The notes under the pieces were generated by a model. It saw only the letters and a list, made by a program, of their open reading frames with translations, was not told where the DNA came from and did not search any database. The translations under genes and the position numbers were made by a program. Below, in pieces: positions 47,436-57,696 of a DNA stretch of 64,000 bases. Every line of letters begins with the position of its first letter. Within the stretch, counting starts at the first letter, position 1. The DNA lies in NCBI RefSeq assembly GCF_907165215.1, contig NZ_CAJRAY010000024.1, positions 24,625-88,624 on the forward strand, in the 5' to 3' direction. This stretch comes from Thermobacillus xylanilyticus (GTDB lineage: Bacteria; Bacillota; Bacilli; Paenibacillales; Paenibacillaceae).

Positions 47436-49659
47436 GGAACCGACGGCGGAACAGATCGCGGAGTATAAAATTTACCGGGAGTTCGGCGTCAGCGACCACG
47501 AGTACGACCTGATCTGCAAGTTCCTCGGCCGCAAGCCGAACTACACCGAAATCGGCGTGTTCAGCGTCATGTGGTCCGAGCACTGCGCATACAAGAACTC
47601 GAAACCGGTGCTGAAGAAGTTCCCGGTCTCGGGTCCGCACGTCCTGATGGGTCCGGGCGAAGGCGCGGGCATCGTGGACATCGGCGACAACCAGGCGGTC
47701 GTGTTCAAAATCGAGTCCCACAACCACCCGTCCGCGGTCGAACCGTACCAGGGAGCGGCGACGGGCGTCGGCGGCATCATCCGCGACATTTTCTCGATGG
47801 GCGCGCGTCCGGTGGCGCTGCTCAACTCGCTGCGCTTCGGCAAGCTGGACAACCCGCGGGTGAAATATTTGTTTGAAAATGTAGTGGCGGGCATTGCGGG
47901 CTACGGCAACTGCATCGGTATTCCGACGGTCGCCGGCGAGGTGATGTTCGACGAGAGTTACGAGGGCAACCCGCTCGTCAACGCGATGTGCGTCGGCCTG
48001 ATCGACCACGACCAAATTCAGCGCGGCGTCGCGAAAGGCGTCGGCAACCCGGTGTTCTACGTCGGACCGGCGACCGGCCGCGACGGCATCCATGGCGCGA
48101 CGTTCGCGTCCGTCGAGCTGACCGAGGAGTCGGAAGAGAAACGGACGGCGGTGCAGGTCGGCGACCCGTTCATGGAGAAGCTCGTCATGGAGGCGTGCCT
48201 GGAGCTGATTCAGTCCGGCATCGTGCTCGGTATCCAGGATATGGGCGCCGCCGGGCTGACCTGCTCGAGCGCGGAAATGGCGGCGAAGGCGGGCAACGGC
48301 CTCGAGCTGTACCTGGACGAGGTGCCGCAGCGCGAGGAAGGCATGACGCCGTACGAAATGATGCTGTCGGAGTCGCAGGAGCGGATGCTGTTCGTCATCG
48401 AACCGCAGCATGAAGCGAAGGCGCGGGAAATTTTCGAACGGTGGGGCGTCATCTGCGCGAAGGTCGGCAAGGTGACGGACGACGGCCGGCTGCGGCTGTT
48501 CCACAAGGGCGAAGTCGTCGCCGACATGCCGGTGAAGGCTTTGGTGGACGATTGCCCGGTGTACCACCAGCGGTCGGAGGAGCCGGAATATTATCGCGCG
48601 TTCGCGAACGTGGACACGACGGCGTTCGAGGAGATTGCGGATCTGACCGGCGCATTGAAAAAGGTGCTGGCATCGCCGTCGGTGGCGAGCAAGGAATGGG
48701 TGTACAACCAGTACGACTACATGGTGCGGACGAGCACGGTCGTGCGCCCGGGCTCCGACGCGGCGGTCGTCCAGGTGCCCGGCACGCGCAAGGCGCTCGC
48801 GATGACGACGGACGGCAACGGCCGGTATGTCTACCTCGATCCGGAAGTCGGCGGGAAGATCGCGGTCGCGGAAGCGGCGCGGAACGTCGTCTGCTCGGGC
48901 GCGGAGCCGCTCGCGATCACGGACAACCTGAACTTCGGCAGCCCGGAGAAGCCGGACGTGTTCTGGCAGATCGAGAAGGCGACGGACGGCATGGCGGAAG
49001 CGTGCCGGGTGCTGGGCACGCCGGTCATCGGCGGCAACGTGTCGCTGTACAACGAGAATGAGAAAGGCGCGATCTACCCGACACCGGTCGTCGGCATGGT
49101 CGGTCTGGTGCACGATCTGGATCACATTACGACGCAGGAATTCAAGGCCGAGGGCGACGTGATCGTGCTCGTCGGCGAGACCCGGGCCGAACTCGGCGGC
49201 TCCGAGCTGCAGTACGCGGTGCTCGGCAAGACGGAAGGCCGTCCGCCGCAGATTGATCTCGAAGTCGAGGCCCGGGTGCAGGGCGCCGTGCTGGAAGCGA
49301 TCCGGCAAGGGCTCGTTGCGTCGGCCCACGACCTGTCCGAGGGCGGCCTCGCGGTCGCGCTGGCCGAGTCGTGCTTCGGCCGCGGTCTGGGCGCGGTGGT
49401 GAACGTCGAGACATCGCTGAGAGCCGATGTCGCGCTGTTCAGCGAGTCGCAGTCGCGCATCCTGCTGTCGGCGAAGCCGGAGAAGGCGGATGCATTGGTT
49501 GCGCTGCTGGCGGAGAAGGGCGTCGCGCATGCGGTGCTCGGCAAGGTTGAAGGATCGGATCTTGTTGTGCGGGTGAACGGAAGAGACGGCATCGCGGCGC
49601 CGGTCGCCGAACTGCAGAAGGTCTGGAAGGAAGCGATCCCATGTCTGCTGAAGAACTGA
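47413..49659 (+). CDS. purL: FGAM synthase large subunit PurL
   Basis: A 748-residue small-type PurL that converts FGAR to FGAM with ATP and ammonia from Pur[42 protein letters not shown] and [18 protein letters not shown] are conserved sites. Length is typical of the PurSQL complex. Start ATG after GGAGGGAG; overlaps purQ and, at its end, purF by 19 bp. Confidence 0.97.
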   Translation: MAQQLTAKEPTAEQIAEYKIYREFGVSDHEYDLICKFLGRKPNYTEIGVFSVMWSEHCAYKNSKPVLKKFPVSGPHVLMGPGEGAGIVDIGDNQAVVFKIESHNHPSAVEPYQGAATGVGGIIRDIFSMGARPVALLNSLRFGKLDNPRVKYLFENVVAGIAGYGNCIGIPTVAGEVMFDESYEGNPLVNAMCVGLIDHDQIQRGVAKGVGNPVFYVGPATGRDGIHGATFASVELTEESEEKRTAVQVGDPFMEKLVMEACLELIQSGIVLGIQDMGAAGLTCSSAEMAAKAGNGLELYLDEVPQREEGMTPYEMMLSESQERMLFVIEPQHEAKAREIFERWGVICAKVGKVTDDGRLRLFHKGEVVADMPVKALVDDCPVYHQRSEEPEYYRAFANVDTTAFEEIADLTGALKKVLASPSVASKEWVYNQYDYMVRTSTVVRPGSDAAVVQVPGTRKALAMTTDGNGRYVYLDPEVGGKIAVAEAARNVVCSGAEPLAITDNLNFGSPEKPDVFWQIEKATDGMAEACRVLGTPVIGGNVSLYNENEKGAIYPTPVVGMVGLVHDLDHITTQEFKAEGDVIVLVGETRAELGGSELQYAVLGKTEGRPPQIDLEVEARVQGAVLEAIRQGLVASAHDLSEGGLAVALAESCFGRGLGAVVNVETSLRADVALFSESQSRILLSAKPEKADALVALLAEKGVAHAVLGKVEGSDLVVRVNGRDGIAAPVAELQKVWKEAIPCLLKN

Positions 49660-51278
49660 GCAGTCTGGTTCAGTCTTGGGCCGATGGAAGCTATTACAAT
49701 GAAGGCGCCGGACGGGAAGACCTGTTCGACAAAGTGCGTGAAGAATGCGGCGTGTTCGGGGTGTTCGGCATCCCGGACGCCGCCGCGCTGACCTATTACG
49801 GGCTGCACGCGCTGCAGCACCGCGGCGAGGAAAGCTGCGGCATCTGCACCGTCGACTCGGCGCGGCCGTTCGAGTCGTTCAAGGCGCACCGCGGCATGGG
49901 CCTCGTGAAGGAAGTGTTCACGAAGGAAGCGCTCGACGGACTGTCCGGCGACCGGGCGATCGGCCACGTCCGCTACTCGACGTCGGGCAGCAGTGCGCTC
50001 GCGAACGCGCAGCCGCTCGTGTTCAAGTACCGGGACGGCGACCTTGCGGTCGCGACGAACGGCAACCTCGTGAACGCGCCGGAGATCCGGGCGGAGCTCG
50101 AGGCGGCCGGGTCGATCTTCCAGACGACGAGCGACACGGAAGTGATCGCGCACCTGATCGCGCGCTCGCCGCTCGACTTCGTCGACGCGGTGAAGGCGGC
50201 GCTGCAGCGGGTCGTCGGCGGGTTCGCGTTCCTCATCATGACGAACACGAAGCTGATCGCCGCCTCCGACCCGAACGGGCTGCGCCCGCTCTGCATGGGC
50301 CGGCTCGGCGACGGATACGTGTTCGCCTCGGAGACATGCGCCCTCGAGACGGTCGGCGCCGAGTTCGTGCGCGACATCTATCCGGGCGAGATGCTCATCC
50401 TCGGCGAAGGGAAGGACATCCGCGTCGAGCGGTTCGCGCCGCTGAAACGGCGGGCGGTGTGCGCGATGGAGTACATCTATTTCGCCCGGCCGGACTCGGA
50501 TGTGGCGGGGATCAACCTGCACGCGGCCCGCAAGCGGATGGGCAGCCGGCTCGCGCTTGAATCATTCGTCGACGCCGACGTCGTCACCGGCGTGCCGGAC
50601 TCGAGCATCTCGGCGGCGATCGGCTACGCGGAGCAGACGGGTATCCCGTACGAGCTCGGGCTGATCAAGAACAAGTACACCGGCCGGACGTTCATCCAGC
50701 CGTCGCAGGAGCTGCGCGAGCGGGGCGTGAAGATGAAGCTGTCGGCCGTGCGCCGGGTCGTCGAAGGCAAGCGCGTCGTCATGATCGACGACTCGATCGT
50801 GCGCGGGACGACGTCGCGGCGGATCGTCAACCTGCTGCGCGAGGCGGGCGCCGTGGAAGTGCACGTGCGGATCACGTCGCCGCCGTTCGCGAACCCGTGT
50901 TTCTACGGCATCGACACGCCGGACCGCAAGGACCTGATCGCGTCCGAGAAGACGGTGGAGGAGATCCGGCAGGCGATCAATGCGGATTCGCTGCAGTTCC
51001 TCTCGAAGGAAGGTTTCATCGAGGCGGTCGTGGGCCGCGTCGGCGCGGGGGCGGCCGTTGCGGTCGGCGCCGGCGTCGGCGGCGGAGCCGGTTCGGCCGC
51101 GGCTGGCGGCCGGGGGTTGAATCCGTCGCTGCTGGAGGGACTGGAAGCGGCGGGTTTGACCCCGGCCGAGTTCGAGGCGGCGCTCAGGATCAACGGCGGT
51201 ATGTGCATGGCGTGCTTCGACAACGACTATCCGACGCCGATCGAGTTCGCGAAGCCTTCGCGGACGTGCAGTTGCTGA
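49641..51278 (+). CDS. purF: Amidophosphoribosyltransferase
   Basis: A 545-residue enzyme catalysing the committed step, PRPP plus glutamine to phosphoribosylamine. The N-terminal nucleophile is Cys36 in EECGVFG after a propeptide, and the PRTase loop is [15 protein letters not shown]-terminal cysteines in [10 protein letters not shown] and the final CSC may ligate an iron-sulfur cluster as in B. subtilis. It is about 70 residues longer than B. subtilis PurF, owing to a longer propeptide and a Gly/Ala-rich insert at about 464-493. It is the last gene before the IS4 insertion. Confidence 0.96.
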   Translation: MSAEELSSLVQSWADGSYYNEGAGREDLFDKVREECGVFGVFGIPDAAALTYYGLHALQHRGEESCGICTVDSARPFESFKAHRGMGLVKEVFTKEALDGLSGDRAIGHVRYSTSGSSALANAQPLVFKYRDGDLAVATNGNLVNAPEIRAELEAAGSIFQTTSDTEVIAHLIARSPLDFVDAVKAALQRVVGGFAFLIMTNTKLIAASDPNGLRPLCMGRLGDGYVFASETCALETVGAEFVRDIYPGEMLILGEGKDIRVERFAPLKRRAVCAMEYIYFARPDSDVAGINLHAARKRMGSRLALESFVDADVVTGVPDSSISAAIGYAEQTGIPYELGLIKNKYTGRTFIQPSQELRERGVKMKLSAVRRVVEGKRVVMIDDSIVRGTTSRRIVNLLREAGAVEVHVRITSPPFANPCFYGIDTPDRKDLIASEKTVEEIRQAINADSLQFLSKEGFIEAVVGRVGAGAAVAVGAGVGGGAGSAAAGGRGLNPSLLEGLEAAGLTPAEFEAALRINGGMCMACFDNDYPTPIEFAKPSRTCSC

Positions 51279-51386
51279 GCGGTCGAACGATCGTTGTGAA
51301 TAAGAGAAAAGTTTGCTTCTATTTCATCCGAATAGGCGGAGTTGCCGGAGATAGGCGAAAATATTTCCACTAATTGCCTGTGAACG

Positions 51387-52920
51387 CACTAGCGTTGCAT
51401 CAAACTTCACATCAAGAAAGTTAGGTTGAATAAATTCCTATTTCTGCAAGATAAAGATGCATTTCACCTGTTCAAGGCATAAAAAAGCTCCTATTGTTGA
51501 GGTGTAGGCATGTTACCCTACTCCACAACAAAGGAGTCAAACGCATGGGTAACATACCAAGCGACCAGGTGATTTGTAAATGTCTCGATTTGCTCGACAT
51601 CGATAGCAAACGCCATGATTTCTTAGATTTTCGCACGCAGAAGCTCACGGTCGCAATTTTCGTGAAATTGATGATCGAAGCTCAGTTGAAGCAACACAGC
51701 AGCTATGCGGTCATCACCGAACATCTGCGTTCCTCAAGCGTGCTTCAAGAGTACCTCGGGCTTCCGTCGATCAGCGAGTCCCAAATCTCCCGCAAGCTGC
51801 GGACCTTGCCGTACATCTACTGCCAGCAGTTGTTTCTAAATGCCGTTTGCAAACTGCAAGAGCTCACCCGAGACGGCAAGGGCATCCCGGGACTCGGCCG
51901 ACTGCGCATCATCGATTCCACGGAGCTCGCTCTGCCGGAAATTGTCGGCCGCTGGGCGTACTGCTCGAAACACAAAAATGCGGTGAAGATGCATACCCGG
52001 CTCATCGTCACCGATCCCGACACGGTTTACCCGGAGCGAATCATCGCTTCCACGGCGGATGTAGCCGACTCCGAAGTCGTGATGGATCTGGTGGTGGACG
52101 ATGATGCCATCCATGTGATGGACCGCGGGTATATCGTGTACGGCAACTTCGCGCGCTGGACCGAGCAAAACAAGCGGTTTGTGGCGCGCATCCAGCAGCG
52201 CAACAGGGTGGAGATCCTGCGCGAACGGCCGGTTCCGGAAGGGGCGAAGGTGTTGCGCGATGCGGATGTCCGCATGGCGTTCCGATGGAACCACGAGGTG
52301 AAAACAGCGGACCTTCGCCTGGTGGAATTCACCGATGACCAGGGCAAGACGTACCGCTTGCTCACCAATGTGCAAGACCTTACGTCGGAGCAAATCTGCG
52401 AAGTCTACCGACACCGCTGGATGATCGAGCTGTTCTTCAAATGGATCAAAGGCCATCTGAAGCTGGTGAAACTGTACAGCTATGATCCGGAAGCGGTCTG
52501 GACGCAGATGTACCTTGCCCTGACGGCCTACGCGCTGGTGCTCATCGTCAAACACATGACCGGAACAACGCGTACACCATGGCAAGTGCTCCGGTTGCTC
52601 AGGCTTTACATGAGCCTGAGTTGGGAAGCGTTTCTGCAGGCGTTGAATCGTCAGCCGAGTCGCACCAGCAGAGGGCGCGTGAAGAAAGGCAAGCGAGGCC
52701 GACCACGCAAGCATCCGCTGAAGCTAAAACCGGCACGACTGATTGTGAAATAGCACAACCGAGATTTACATTTCCTGGTAACATGCTCTACGTTTATGGC
52801 GTCATTCACCTTTTGGCGCTGGACCAGGAAATGCAAATGTAAATATTTTGCTCTCTTTGTTGGTATAGACGAAACCTCCTTTATAAGGAATCCAATGGTA
52901 GCTTTAGTGCAACGCTAGTG
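51387..52920 (+). mobile_element. IS4-family insertion sequence between purF and purM
   Basis: A complete 1534-bp element. Terminal inverted repeats begin CACTAGCGTTGCA at the left and, on the opposite strand, at the right end. A 9-bp target duplication, CTGTGAACG, flanks it at 51378-51386 and 52921-52929. It carries one intact transposase gene. The clean duplication indicates a simple and probably recent insertion. Confidence 0.93.
51545..52753 (+). CDS. IS4-family DDE transposase
   Basis: A 402-residue intact transposase. The catalytic triad is visible: Asp in RIIDSTELALP, Asp in HVMDRGYIVY and the YREK signature in YRHRWMIELFFKWIKGHL (Tyr-2-Arg-3-Glu-6-Lys). The C-terminus is basic (GRVKKGKRGRPRKHPLKLK). 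The start at 51545 has AAGGAG upstream; the frame back to 51494 is not needed. No frameshift, so the element may be active. Confidence 0.93.
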   Translation: MGNIPSDQVICKCLDLLDIDSKRHDFLDFRTQKLTVAIFVKLMIEAQLKQHSSYAVITEHLRSSSVLQEYLGLPSISESQISRKLRTLPYIYCQQLFLNAVCKLQELTRDGKGIPGLGRLRIIDSTELALPEIVGRWAYCSKHKNAVKMHTRLIVTDPDTVYPERIIASTADVADSEVVMDLVVDDDAIHVMDRGYIVYGNFARWTEQNKRFVARIQQRNRVEILRERPVPEGAKVLRDADVRMAFRWNHEVKTADLRLVEFTDDQGKTYRLLTNVQDLTSEQICEVYRHRWMIELFFKWIKGHLKLVKLYSYDPEAVWTQMYLALTAYALVLIVKHMTGTTRTPWQVLRLLRLYMSLSWEAFLQALNRQPSRTSRGRVKKGKRGRPRKHPLKLKPARLIVK

Positions 52921-52955
52921 CTGTGAACGGCTGTGAACGGCCGTTTTCGGGTGAA

Positions 52956-53068
52956 TTTGCCGGAATAGACGAAGAAATTTCCTCTATTTCGGGTGAGAAT
53001 TGAAAAAATGGAAGAATAAGCGTGGATCTTTCGCTTGTGCGCCTGGCCAAGCCAGGCATCGCAGCGCG
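52956..53068. other. Intergenic remnant between IS4 and the intron fragment
   Basis: Contains TTTGCCGGAATAGACGAAG (from 52956), similar to GTTGCCGGAGATAGGCGAAA at 51341 on the other side of the IS, and two copies of TTTCGGGTGA flanking it. A degenerate repeat; no gene seen. Confidence 0.4.
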
Positions 53069-53341
53069 TGGAATCAGGTAAAGGCCAACAAAGGAAGCGC
53101 CGTGAACAATGGTCAGGTGTACTGGGTGGTGGACGTCGACATCAAGGGGTACTTCGACAACATCTCGCATGAGAAGCTGATGAAACTTGTGGAGATGCGG
53201 GTGTCAGACCGAAAGATGCTCAAACTGATTCGCGGGTGGCTGAAAGCGGGGGTCATGAAAGATGATCAGTTTCATGAATCCGACATCGGGAGCCCGCAGG
53301 GCGGTGTCATTTCGCCGCTGTTGGCCAATATCTACCTGAAC
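53069..53341 (+). pseudogene. Group II intron reverse transcriptase/maturase fragment
   Basis: The frame reads [11 protein letters not shown], then [21 protein letters not shown] and [20 protein letters not shown]. These are conserved blocks RT0, RT3 and RT4 of LtrA-type proteins, with an internal deletion after NKGSA. The YADD catalytic block, the thumb and the maturase and endonuclease domains are missing. The frame runs on by chance into purM, but a fused product is implausible because purM has its own ribosome site. Confidence 0.85.
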
Positions 53342-53459
53342 ACTCATGATCTTCTGCCGGAAGAAGTACAAGAAGTGGTCGCTGAGACGATCCCGCTTCT
53401 ACGAGATCCTGAGGGAAGCCAGACTGCGGTCCGCAACCACGTGGCGAAGTACGTATTGC

Positions 53460-53560
53460 GCAAGGTGAAGAACGTCGGAAAGCCGTATGCGGGAAAACCG
53501 CTTGTACGGTTTGATGAGGAGGGGCTGGTCCCCCAGCCCTTTACTCTACATTGCTCCGGT
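53460..53560 (+). pseudogene. Group II intron RNA remnant
   Basis: GCCGTATGCGGGAAAACCGC followed by TTGTACGGT forms a nested hairpin (CCGT/ACGG around GCGG/CCGC), and GGGCTGG/CCAGCCC a second stem ending in CTTTACTCTAC. These strings are characteristic of bacterial group II introns around the ORF. No complete domain V is evident, so splicing is not expected. Confidence 0.6.
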
Positions 53561-53680
53561 CCGGACGGTGCGACGGGAGGGACCCATACCGCCAGGCGTC
53601 CATCATCCGGAGCGGAGCCGCTTCCCGTTCAGCCCCGTGCAGGCCGGGACGGGACCAACAATTGCGAAGGAGTGACCCTG

Positions 53681-54724
53681 GTGTCGGAAGCGTACAAACA
53701 AGCCGGCGTCGACATCGCGGCGGGCAATGAAGCGGTCGAGCGAATGAAGAAGCATGTGGCGCGGACATTCCGCCCCGAGGTGCTGACCGGGCTCGGCGGG
53801 TTCGGCGCGCTGTTCGGCCTGAATCTGCAGAAATATGAGGAACCGGTGCTCGTCTCCGGCACGGACGGCGTCGGCACGAAGCTGATGCTCGCGTTCGCGA
53901 TGGACAAGCACGATACGATCGGCATCGACGCGGTGGCGATGTGCGTGAACGACATCGTGGTGCAGGGCGCGGAACCGCTGTTCTTCCTCGACTACCTCGC
54001 CTGCGGCAAGGTCGTGCCCGAGCGCATCGAGGCGATCGTGAAGGGCATCGCCGACGGCTGCGAGCAGTCCGGCTGCGCCCTGATCGGCGGCGAGACGGCC
54101 GAGATGCCGGGCATGTACGGCGAGGACGAGTACGACATCGCCGGTTTCGCCGTCGGCATCGTCGACCGCAAGCGCATCATCGACGGCGCAAGCATCAAGC
54201 CGGGCGACGCGGTCATCGGGCTCGCGTCGAGCGGCGTGCACAGCAACGGTTTCTCGCTTGTGCGCAAGGTGCTGCTCAAAGACAGCGGCCTTTCGCTGCA
54301 TGACATGCTGCCAGAACTTGGCGGCGCAAGGCTCGGCGACGTGCTGCTCGAGCCGACGCGGCTCTATGTAAAGCCGGTGCTCAAGTTGATCGAGCGCGTG
54401 GAAGTGAAGGGCCTCGCGCACATTACGGGCGGCGGGTTCATCGAGAATATCCCGCGCGTGCTGCCCGAGGGCGTGAACGTCGAGATCGGATACGGCTCAT
54501 GGCCGGTGCTCCCGATCTTCAAGCTGCTGCAGGAGCGGGGCAAGATCTCGAACCGCGACATGTTCACGACGTTCAACATGGGCATTGGCATGGTCGCCGT
54601 CGTGCCCGCGGATCAGGCGGACGAAGCGGTCCGGACGCTCGCGGAGCAAGGCGTCGAAGCGTACCGGATCGGCACGGTGACGCCGGGCAGCCGCATCGTG
54701 ACGTTCACGGGAGCTGACGTGTAA
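53681..54724 (+). CDS. purM: Phosphoribosylformylglycinamidine cyclo-ligase
   Basis: A 347-residue AIR synthetase that closes the imidazole ring using [44 protein letters not shown] and [13 protein letters not shown] are conserved. The GTG at 53681 has GAAGGAG 8 bp upstream, which separates it from the in-frame intron debris. It normally follows purF directly; here 2.4 kb of mobile DNA intervenes. The stop overlaps the purN start. Confidence 0.96.
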   Translation: MSEAYKQAGVDIAAGNEAVERMKKHVARTFRPEVLTGLGGFGALFGLNLQKYEEPVLVSGTDGVGTKLMLAFAMDKHDTIGIDAVAMCVNDIVVQGAEPLFFLDYLACGKVVPERIEAIVKGIADGCEQSGCALIGGETAEMPGMYGEDEYDIAGFAVGIVDRKRIIDGASIKPGDAVIGLASSGVHSNGFSLVRKVLLKDSGLSLHDMLPELGGARLGDVLLEPTRLYVKPVLKLIERVEVKGLAHITGGGFIENIPRVLPEGVNVEIGYGSWPVLPIFKLLQERGKISNRDMFTTFNMGIGMVAVVPADQADEAVRTLAEQGVEAYRIGTVTPGSRIVTFTGADV

Positions 54725-55335
54725 TGGCGAAGCTCAAGGTAGCCGTCTTCGCGTCCGGCAACGGCTCGAACTTCCAGGCGCTCGCCGACGGCGCGCGGGA
54801 CGGGCGGATCGACGCCGACATCCGGCTGCTCGTCTGCGACAAGCCGAGCGCGCCGGTCATCAAGCGGGCGGAAGCGGCCGGCATCGAGACGTACGTGATC
54901 CGGCCGCGCGAATATCCGTCGCGCGAAGCGTGCGAACGCGAAATTCTGATCGAGCTGAAGCGCCGCGGCGTCGAGCTGGTCGTGCTGGCCGGCTACATGC
55001 GGATCGTGACGCCGGTGCTCGTGGACGCCTACTACGGGCGGATGATCAACGTCCACCCGTCGCTGCTGCCGGCGTTTCCCGGCCTGAACGGCATCGGACA
55101 GGCGCTCGCATACGGCGTGAAGGTGACCGGCGCAACCGTCCACTTCGTCGACGGCGGGCTCGACAGCGGGCCGATCATCGCGCAGGAGGCGCTGGCGGTG
55201 GAGCCGGGCGACACCGAGGAGACGCTGGCGGCGCGCATCCACCCGATCGAGCACCGGCTGCTGCTTGAGGTCGTGCAGCACTTCGCGGAAGGCCGCATCC
55301 GGCTGAACGGACGGCAAGTGACGATCGAATCTTGA
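54724..55335 (+). CDS. purN: Phosphoribosylglycinamide formyltransferase
   Basis: A 203-residue folate-dependent GAR transformylase. FASGNGSNFQALAD binds the phosphate of GAR, and INVHPSLLPAFPG with VDGGLDSGPII holds the catalytic Asn/His/Asp set. The usual HGxxA-type loop is replaced by NGIGQALAYG. Its ATG overlaps the purM stop by one base. The next purine gene is 394 bp away, after a repeat cluster. Confidence 0.95.
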   Translation: MAKLKVAVFASGNGSNFQALADGARDGRIDADIRLLVCDKPSAPVIKRAEAAGIETYVIRPREYPSREACEREILIELKRRGVELVVLAGYMRIVTPVLVDAYYGRMINVHPSLLPAFPGLNGIGQALAYGVKVTGATVHFVDGGLDSGPIIAQEALAVEPGDTEETLAARIHPIEHRLLLEVVQHFAEGRIRLNGRQVTIES

Positions 55336-55363
55336 GCGTGCGGGGCGGTTGAAAGCCGGCTGC

Positions 55364-55615
55364 AACGGAACTGTGTTCCGTTAGCAGCCGCAGATAAGGG
55401 CGGCCCCGGCGGTCGAATGCCGCCTGCAACGGCACGACGTGCCGTTAATTCGCCGCAACAACATGTGCGGACCGTCAATAACGGCACGGGATGCCGTTAA
55501 TTGCCGTCATCGGCCGCCAAGACGGCCTCATGCCGCCCAATAACGGCACCTTGTGCCGTTAAATCACCGCGCCGCTCCGCGCTGGCAAGCGTTAACGGCA
55601 CGGGATGCCGTTAAC
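55364..55615. repeat. Five intergenic palindromes, TAACGGCA family
   Basis: Copies at 55364-55382, 55428-55446, 55479-55499, 55541-55561 and 55591-55615 share arms of 8-10 bp such as TAACGGCAC / GTGCCGTTA, with 3-5 nt centres. The first copy is diverged in both arms (AACGGAAC / GTTCCGTT), keeping the stem by compensatory changes. They fill the gap between purN and the AICAR transformylase gene and match the copies at 9-147. Confidence 0.85.
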
Positions 55616-55729
55616 AGCCGATACCGTGACGGGCATGGCATCGAAACCAAACGAACGGGCGCCTGCTGATCCGCATCGCGGGGCGGCAGCGGATCCGCCC
55701 GGCAAAACCCAAGGATAAGGATGGGGACG

Positions 55730-56908
55730 ATGAGCGAAATTTACGAACTGAACCTCCGGTACGGGATGAACCCGCACCAGAAGCAGGCGAAGCTGACGAA
55801 CGGCGGCAAGCCGCTGCCGATCCGGGTGCTGAACGGCGAGCCCGGCTTCATCAACCTGCTCGACGCGCTGAACGCGTTCCAGCTTGTGCGCGAGCTGCGC
55901 AAGGCGACGGGCCTGCCGGCCGCCGCGTCGTTCAAGCACGTCAGCCCGGCCGGCGCCGCCGTCTATTCGCCGCTGACGCCGGAACTGGCGAAGGCGTACT
56001 TCGTCGACGGGATGGAACTGTCGGAGCTGGCGACCGCCTACGCGCGGGCACGCGGCGCGGACCGGATGTCGTCCTTCGGCGACGCGGCCGCGCTGAGCGA
56101 CATCGTCGACGTGCCGACGGCGAAGCTGCTGAAGCGCGAAGTGTCCGACCTCGTCGTGGCGCCGGGATACACCGAGGAAGCACTGGCCATCCTGAAGGAG
56201 AAAAAGGGCGGCAAATTCCTCATCCTCGAGATCGATCCCGACTACGTGCCCGACCCGATTGAGACACGCACCGTCTTCGGCCTGACGATGCAGCAGGAAC
56301 GGAACGACGCGGCGATCGACGATTCCGTTTTCGAGACGATCGTGACGGAGAACAAGGAGCTGCCGGAGAGCGCGAAGCGCGATCTGCTCGTCGCCCTCGT
56401 GACGCTGAAATATACGCAGTCGAACTCCATCTGCTACGCGCTGGACGGCCAGACGATCGGCATCGGCGCCGGCCAGCAGTCGCGCATCCACTGCACGCGC
56501 CTCGCCGGCGACAAGGCGGACCGCTGGTATCTGCGCCAGCATCCGACCGCGCTGAACATGAAATTCCGCCCGGGCCTGTCCCGCGCCGAGCAGAACAATG
56601 CGATCGACCTGTGGCTTGAGGACGTGCTGACGCCGGTGGAACAGAAGAGCTGGGAGCAATGCTTCGAAGAAGTGCCGCCGCGCCTGACGCCGGAAGAGAA
56701 GCGCGAATGGCTCAAGGGGCTGAAGAACGTTTCCTACGGTTCCGATGCGTTCCTGCCGTTCCGCGACAACCTCGACCGGGCGAGCCGCAGCGGCGTGAAA
56801 TACGTCATCCAGGCCGGCAGCTCGCTGCGCGACGAAGAAGTCGTGAAGGCGGCGAACGAATACGGCATGGTTATGGTGTATTCCGGCGTCCGGCTGTTCC
56901 ACCACTGA
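55730..56908 (+). CDS. Stand-alone AICAR formyltransferase (PurH-type domain only)
   Basis: A 392-residue enzyme that formylates AICAR to FAICAR. It has the transformylase part of PurH (LRYGMNPHQKQAK, SFKHVSPAGAAV, LKYTQSNSICYA, GAGQQSRIHCTRLAGDKA) but no MGS-like IMP cyclohydrolase domain at the N-terminus; bifunctional PurH is about 510 residues. The missing step is supplied by the next gene, a PurO-like protein. The start is 55730 or 55721; both are in frame with AAGGATAAGG upstream. Confidence 0.93.
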   Translation: MSEIYELNLRYGMNPHQKQAKLTNGGKPLPIRVLNGEPGFINLLDALNAFQLVRELRKATGLPAAASFKHVSPAGAAVYSPLTPELAKAYFVDGMELSELATAYARARGADRMSSFGDAAALSDIVDVPTAKLLKREVSDLVVAPGYTEEALAILKEKKGGKFLILEIDPDYVPDPIETRTVFGLTMQQERNDAAIDDSVFETIVTENKELPESAKRDLLVALVTLKYTQSNSICYALDGQTIGIGAGQQSRIHCTRLAGDKADRWYLRQHPTALNMKFRPGLSRAEQNNAIDLWLEDVLTPVEQKSWEQCFEEVPPRLTPEEKREWLKGLKNVSYGSDAFLPFRDNLDRASRSGVKYVIQAGSSLRDEEVVKAANEYGMVMVYSGVRLFHH

Positions 56909-56936
56909 TTCCGCCACGAAGGGAGAAAGCGGCACA

Positions 56937-57683
56937 ATGACCACCATCACCAATCTCGACAACCTGAAGGCGGAAGCGGAAGCGAACGCCGAAGCGCTGA
57001 GGAGCAACCGCTATCCGGGCCGCGGCATCATCATCGGCATGACGCCGGACGGCACCCGGCTGGTGCAAGTGTATTGGATCATGGGGCGGAGCGAGAACAG
57101 CCGCAACCGGATCTTCGTCCTCGAGGAAGACGGCAGCGTCCGCACCGAGGCGCGCGATCCGGCGAAGCTGACAGACCCTTCGCTCATCATTTACTACCCG
57201 GTAAGGCAATCCGGCGGTGCCCACATCGTGACGAACGGCGACCAGACCGACACGATTGCGGACGCCATCGCAAGCGGCGGCACGTTCGAAGACGCGCTCC
57301 GCACGCGCACGTTCGAGCCGGACGCGCCGAACTTCACGCCGCGCATTTCCGGCATCGTCCAGCCGGGCGACAAATCCGCCGCCTACAAGCTGGCGATTCT
57401 GAAGTCAAACCGCGGCAGCGAGGCGCTCGCGCAGCGGCATTTCTTCACGTACGAGCAGCCGCTCGCGGGCTTCGGCCATCTCATCCACACGTATCAGGGC
57501 GACGGCAATCCGCTGCCGTCCTTCGAAGGCGAGCCGAAGCTCGTGCCGCTGTTCGACGACGCCAATCAAACCCTTGACTACTACTGGCAGCGGCTCGACG
57601 AAGAGAACCGCATCTCGCTGCTCGTGAAGACGATTCCGATTGACGGCGGCGAAGCGGTGATCACGATCCGGAACAAGGCATAA
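56937..57683 (+). CDS. purO: IMP cyclohydrolase, PurO type
   Basis: A 248-residue protein resembling the PurO family known first from archaea, which closes FAICAR to IMP. YPGRGIIIGMTPDGTRLVQVYWIMGRSENSRNR and FTPRISGIVQPGDKSAAYKLAILKSN are family-like stretches. It lies 28 bp behind the stand-alone AICAR formyltransferase and 13 bp before purD, exactly where the second half of PurH activity is needed. GGGAGAAAG precedes the ATG. The symbol is given by family resemblance. Confidence 0.85.
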   Translation: MTTITNLDNLKAEAEANAEALRSNRYPGRGIIIGMTPDGTRLVQVYWIMGRSENSRNRIFVLEEDGSVRTEARDPAKLTDPSLIIYYPVRQSGGAHIVTNGDQTDTIADAIASGGTFEDALRTRTFEPDAPNFTPRISGIVQPGDKSAAYKLAILKSNRGSEALAQRHFFTYEQPLAGFGHLIHTYQGDGNPLPSFEGEPKLVPLFDDANQTLDYYWQRLDEENRISLLVKTIPIDGGEAVITIRNKA

Positions 57684-57696
57684 GGAGGCTCACGCG

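Noticed and set aside
53000-54724. A reverse transcriptase-PurM fusion protein
   Set aside because: The frame is continuous by chance. The RT part lacks its catalytic block and purM has GAAGGAG and a GTG start at 53681.
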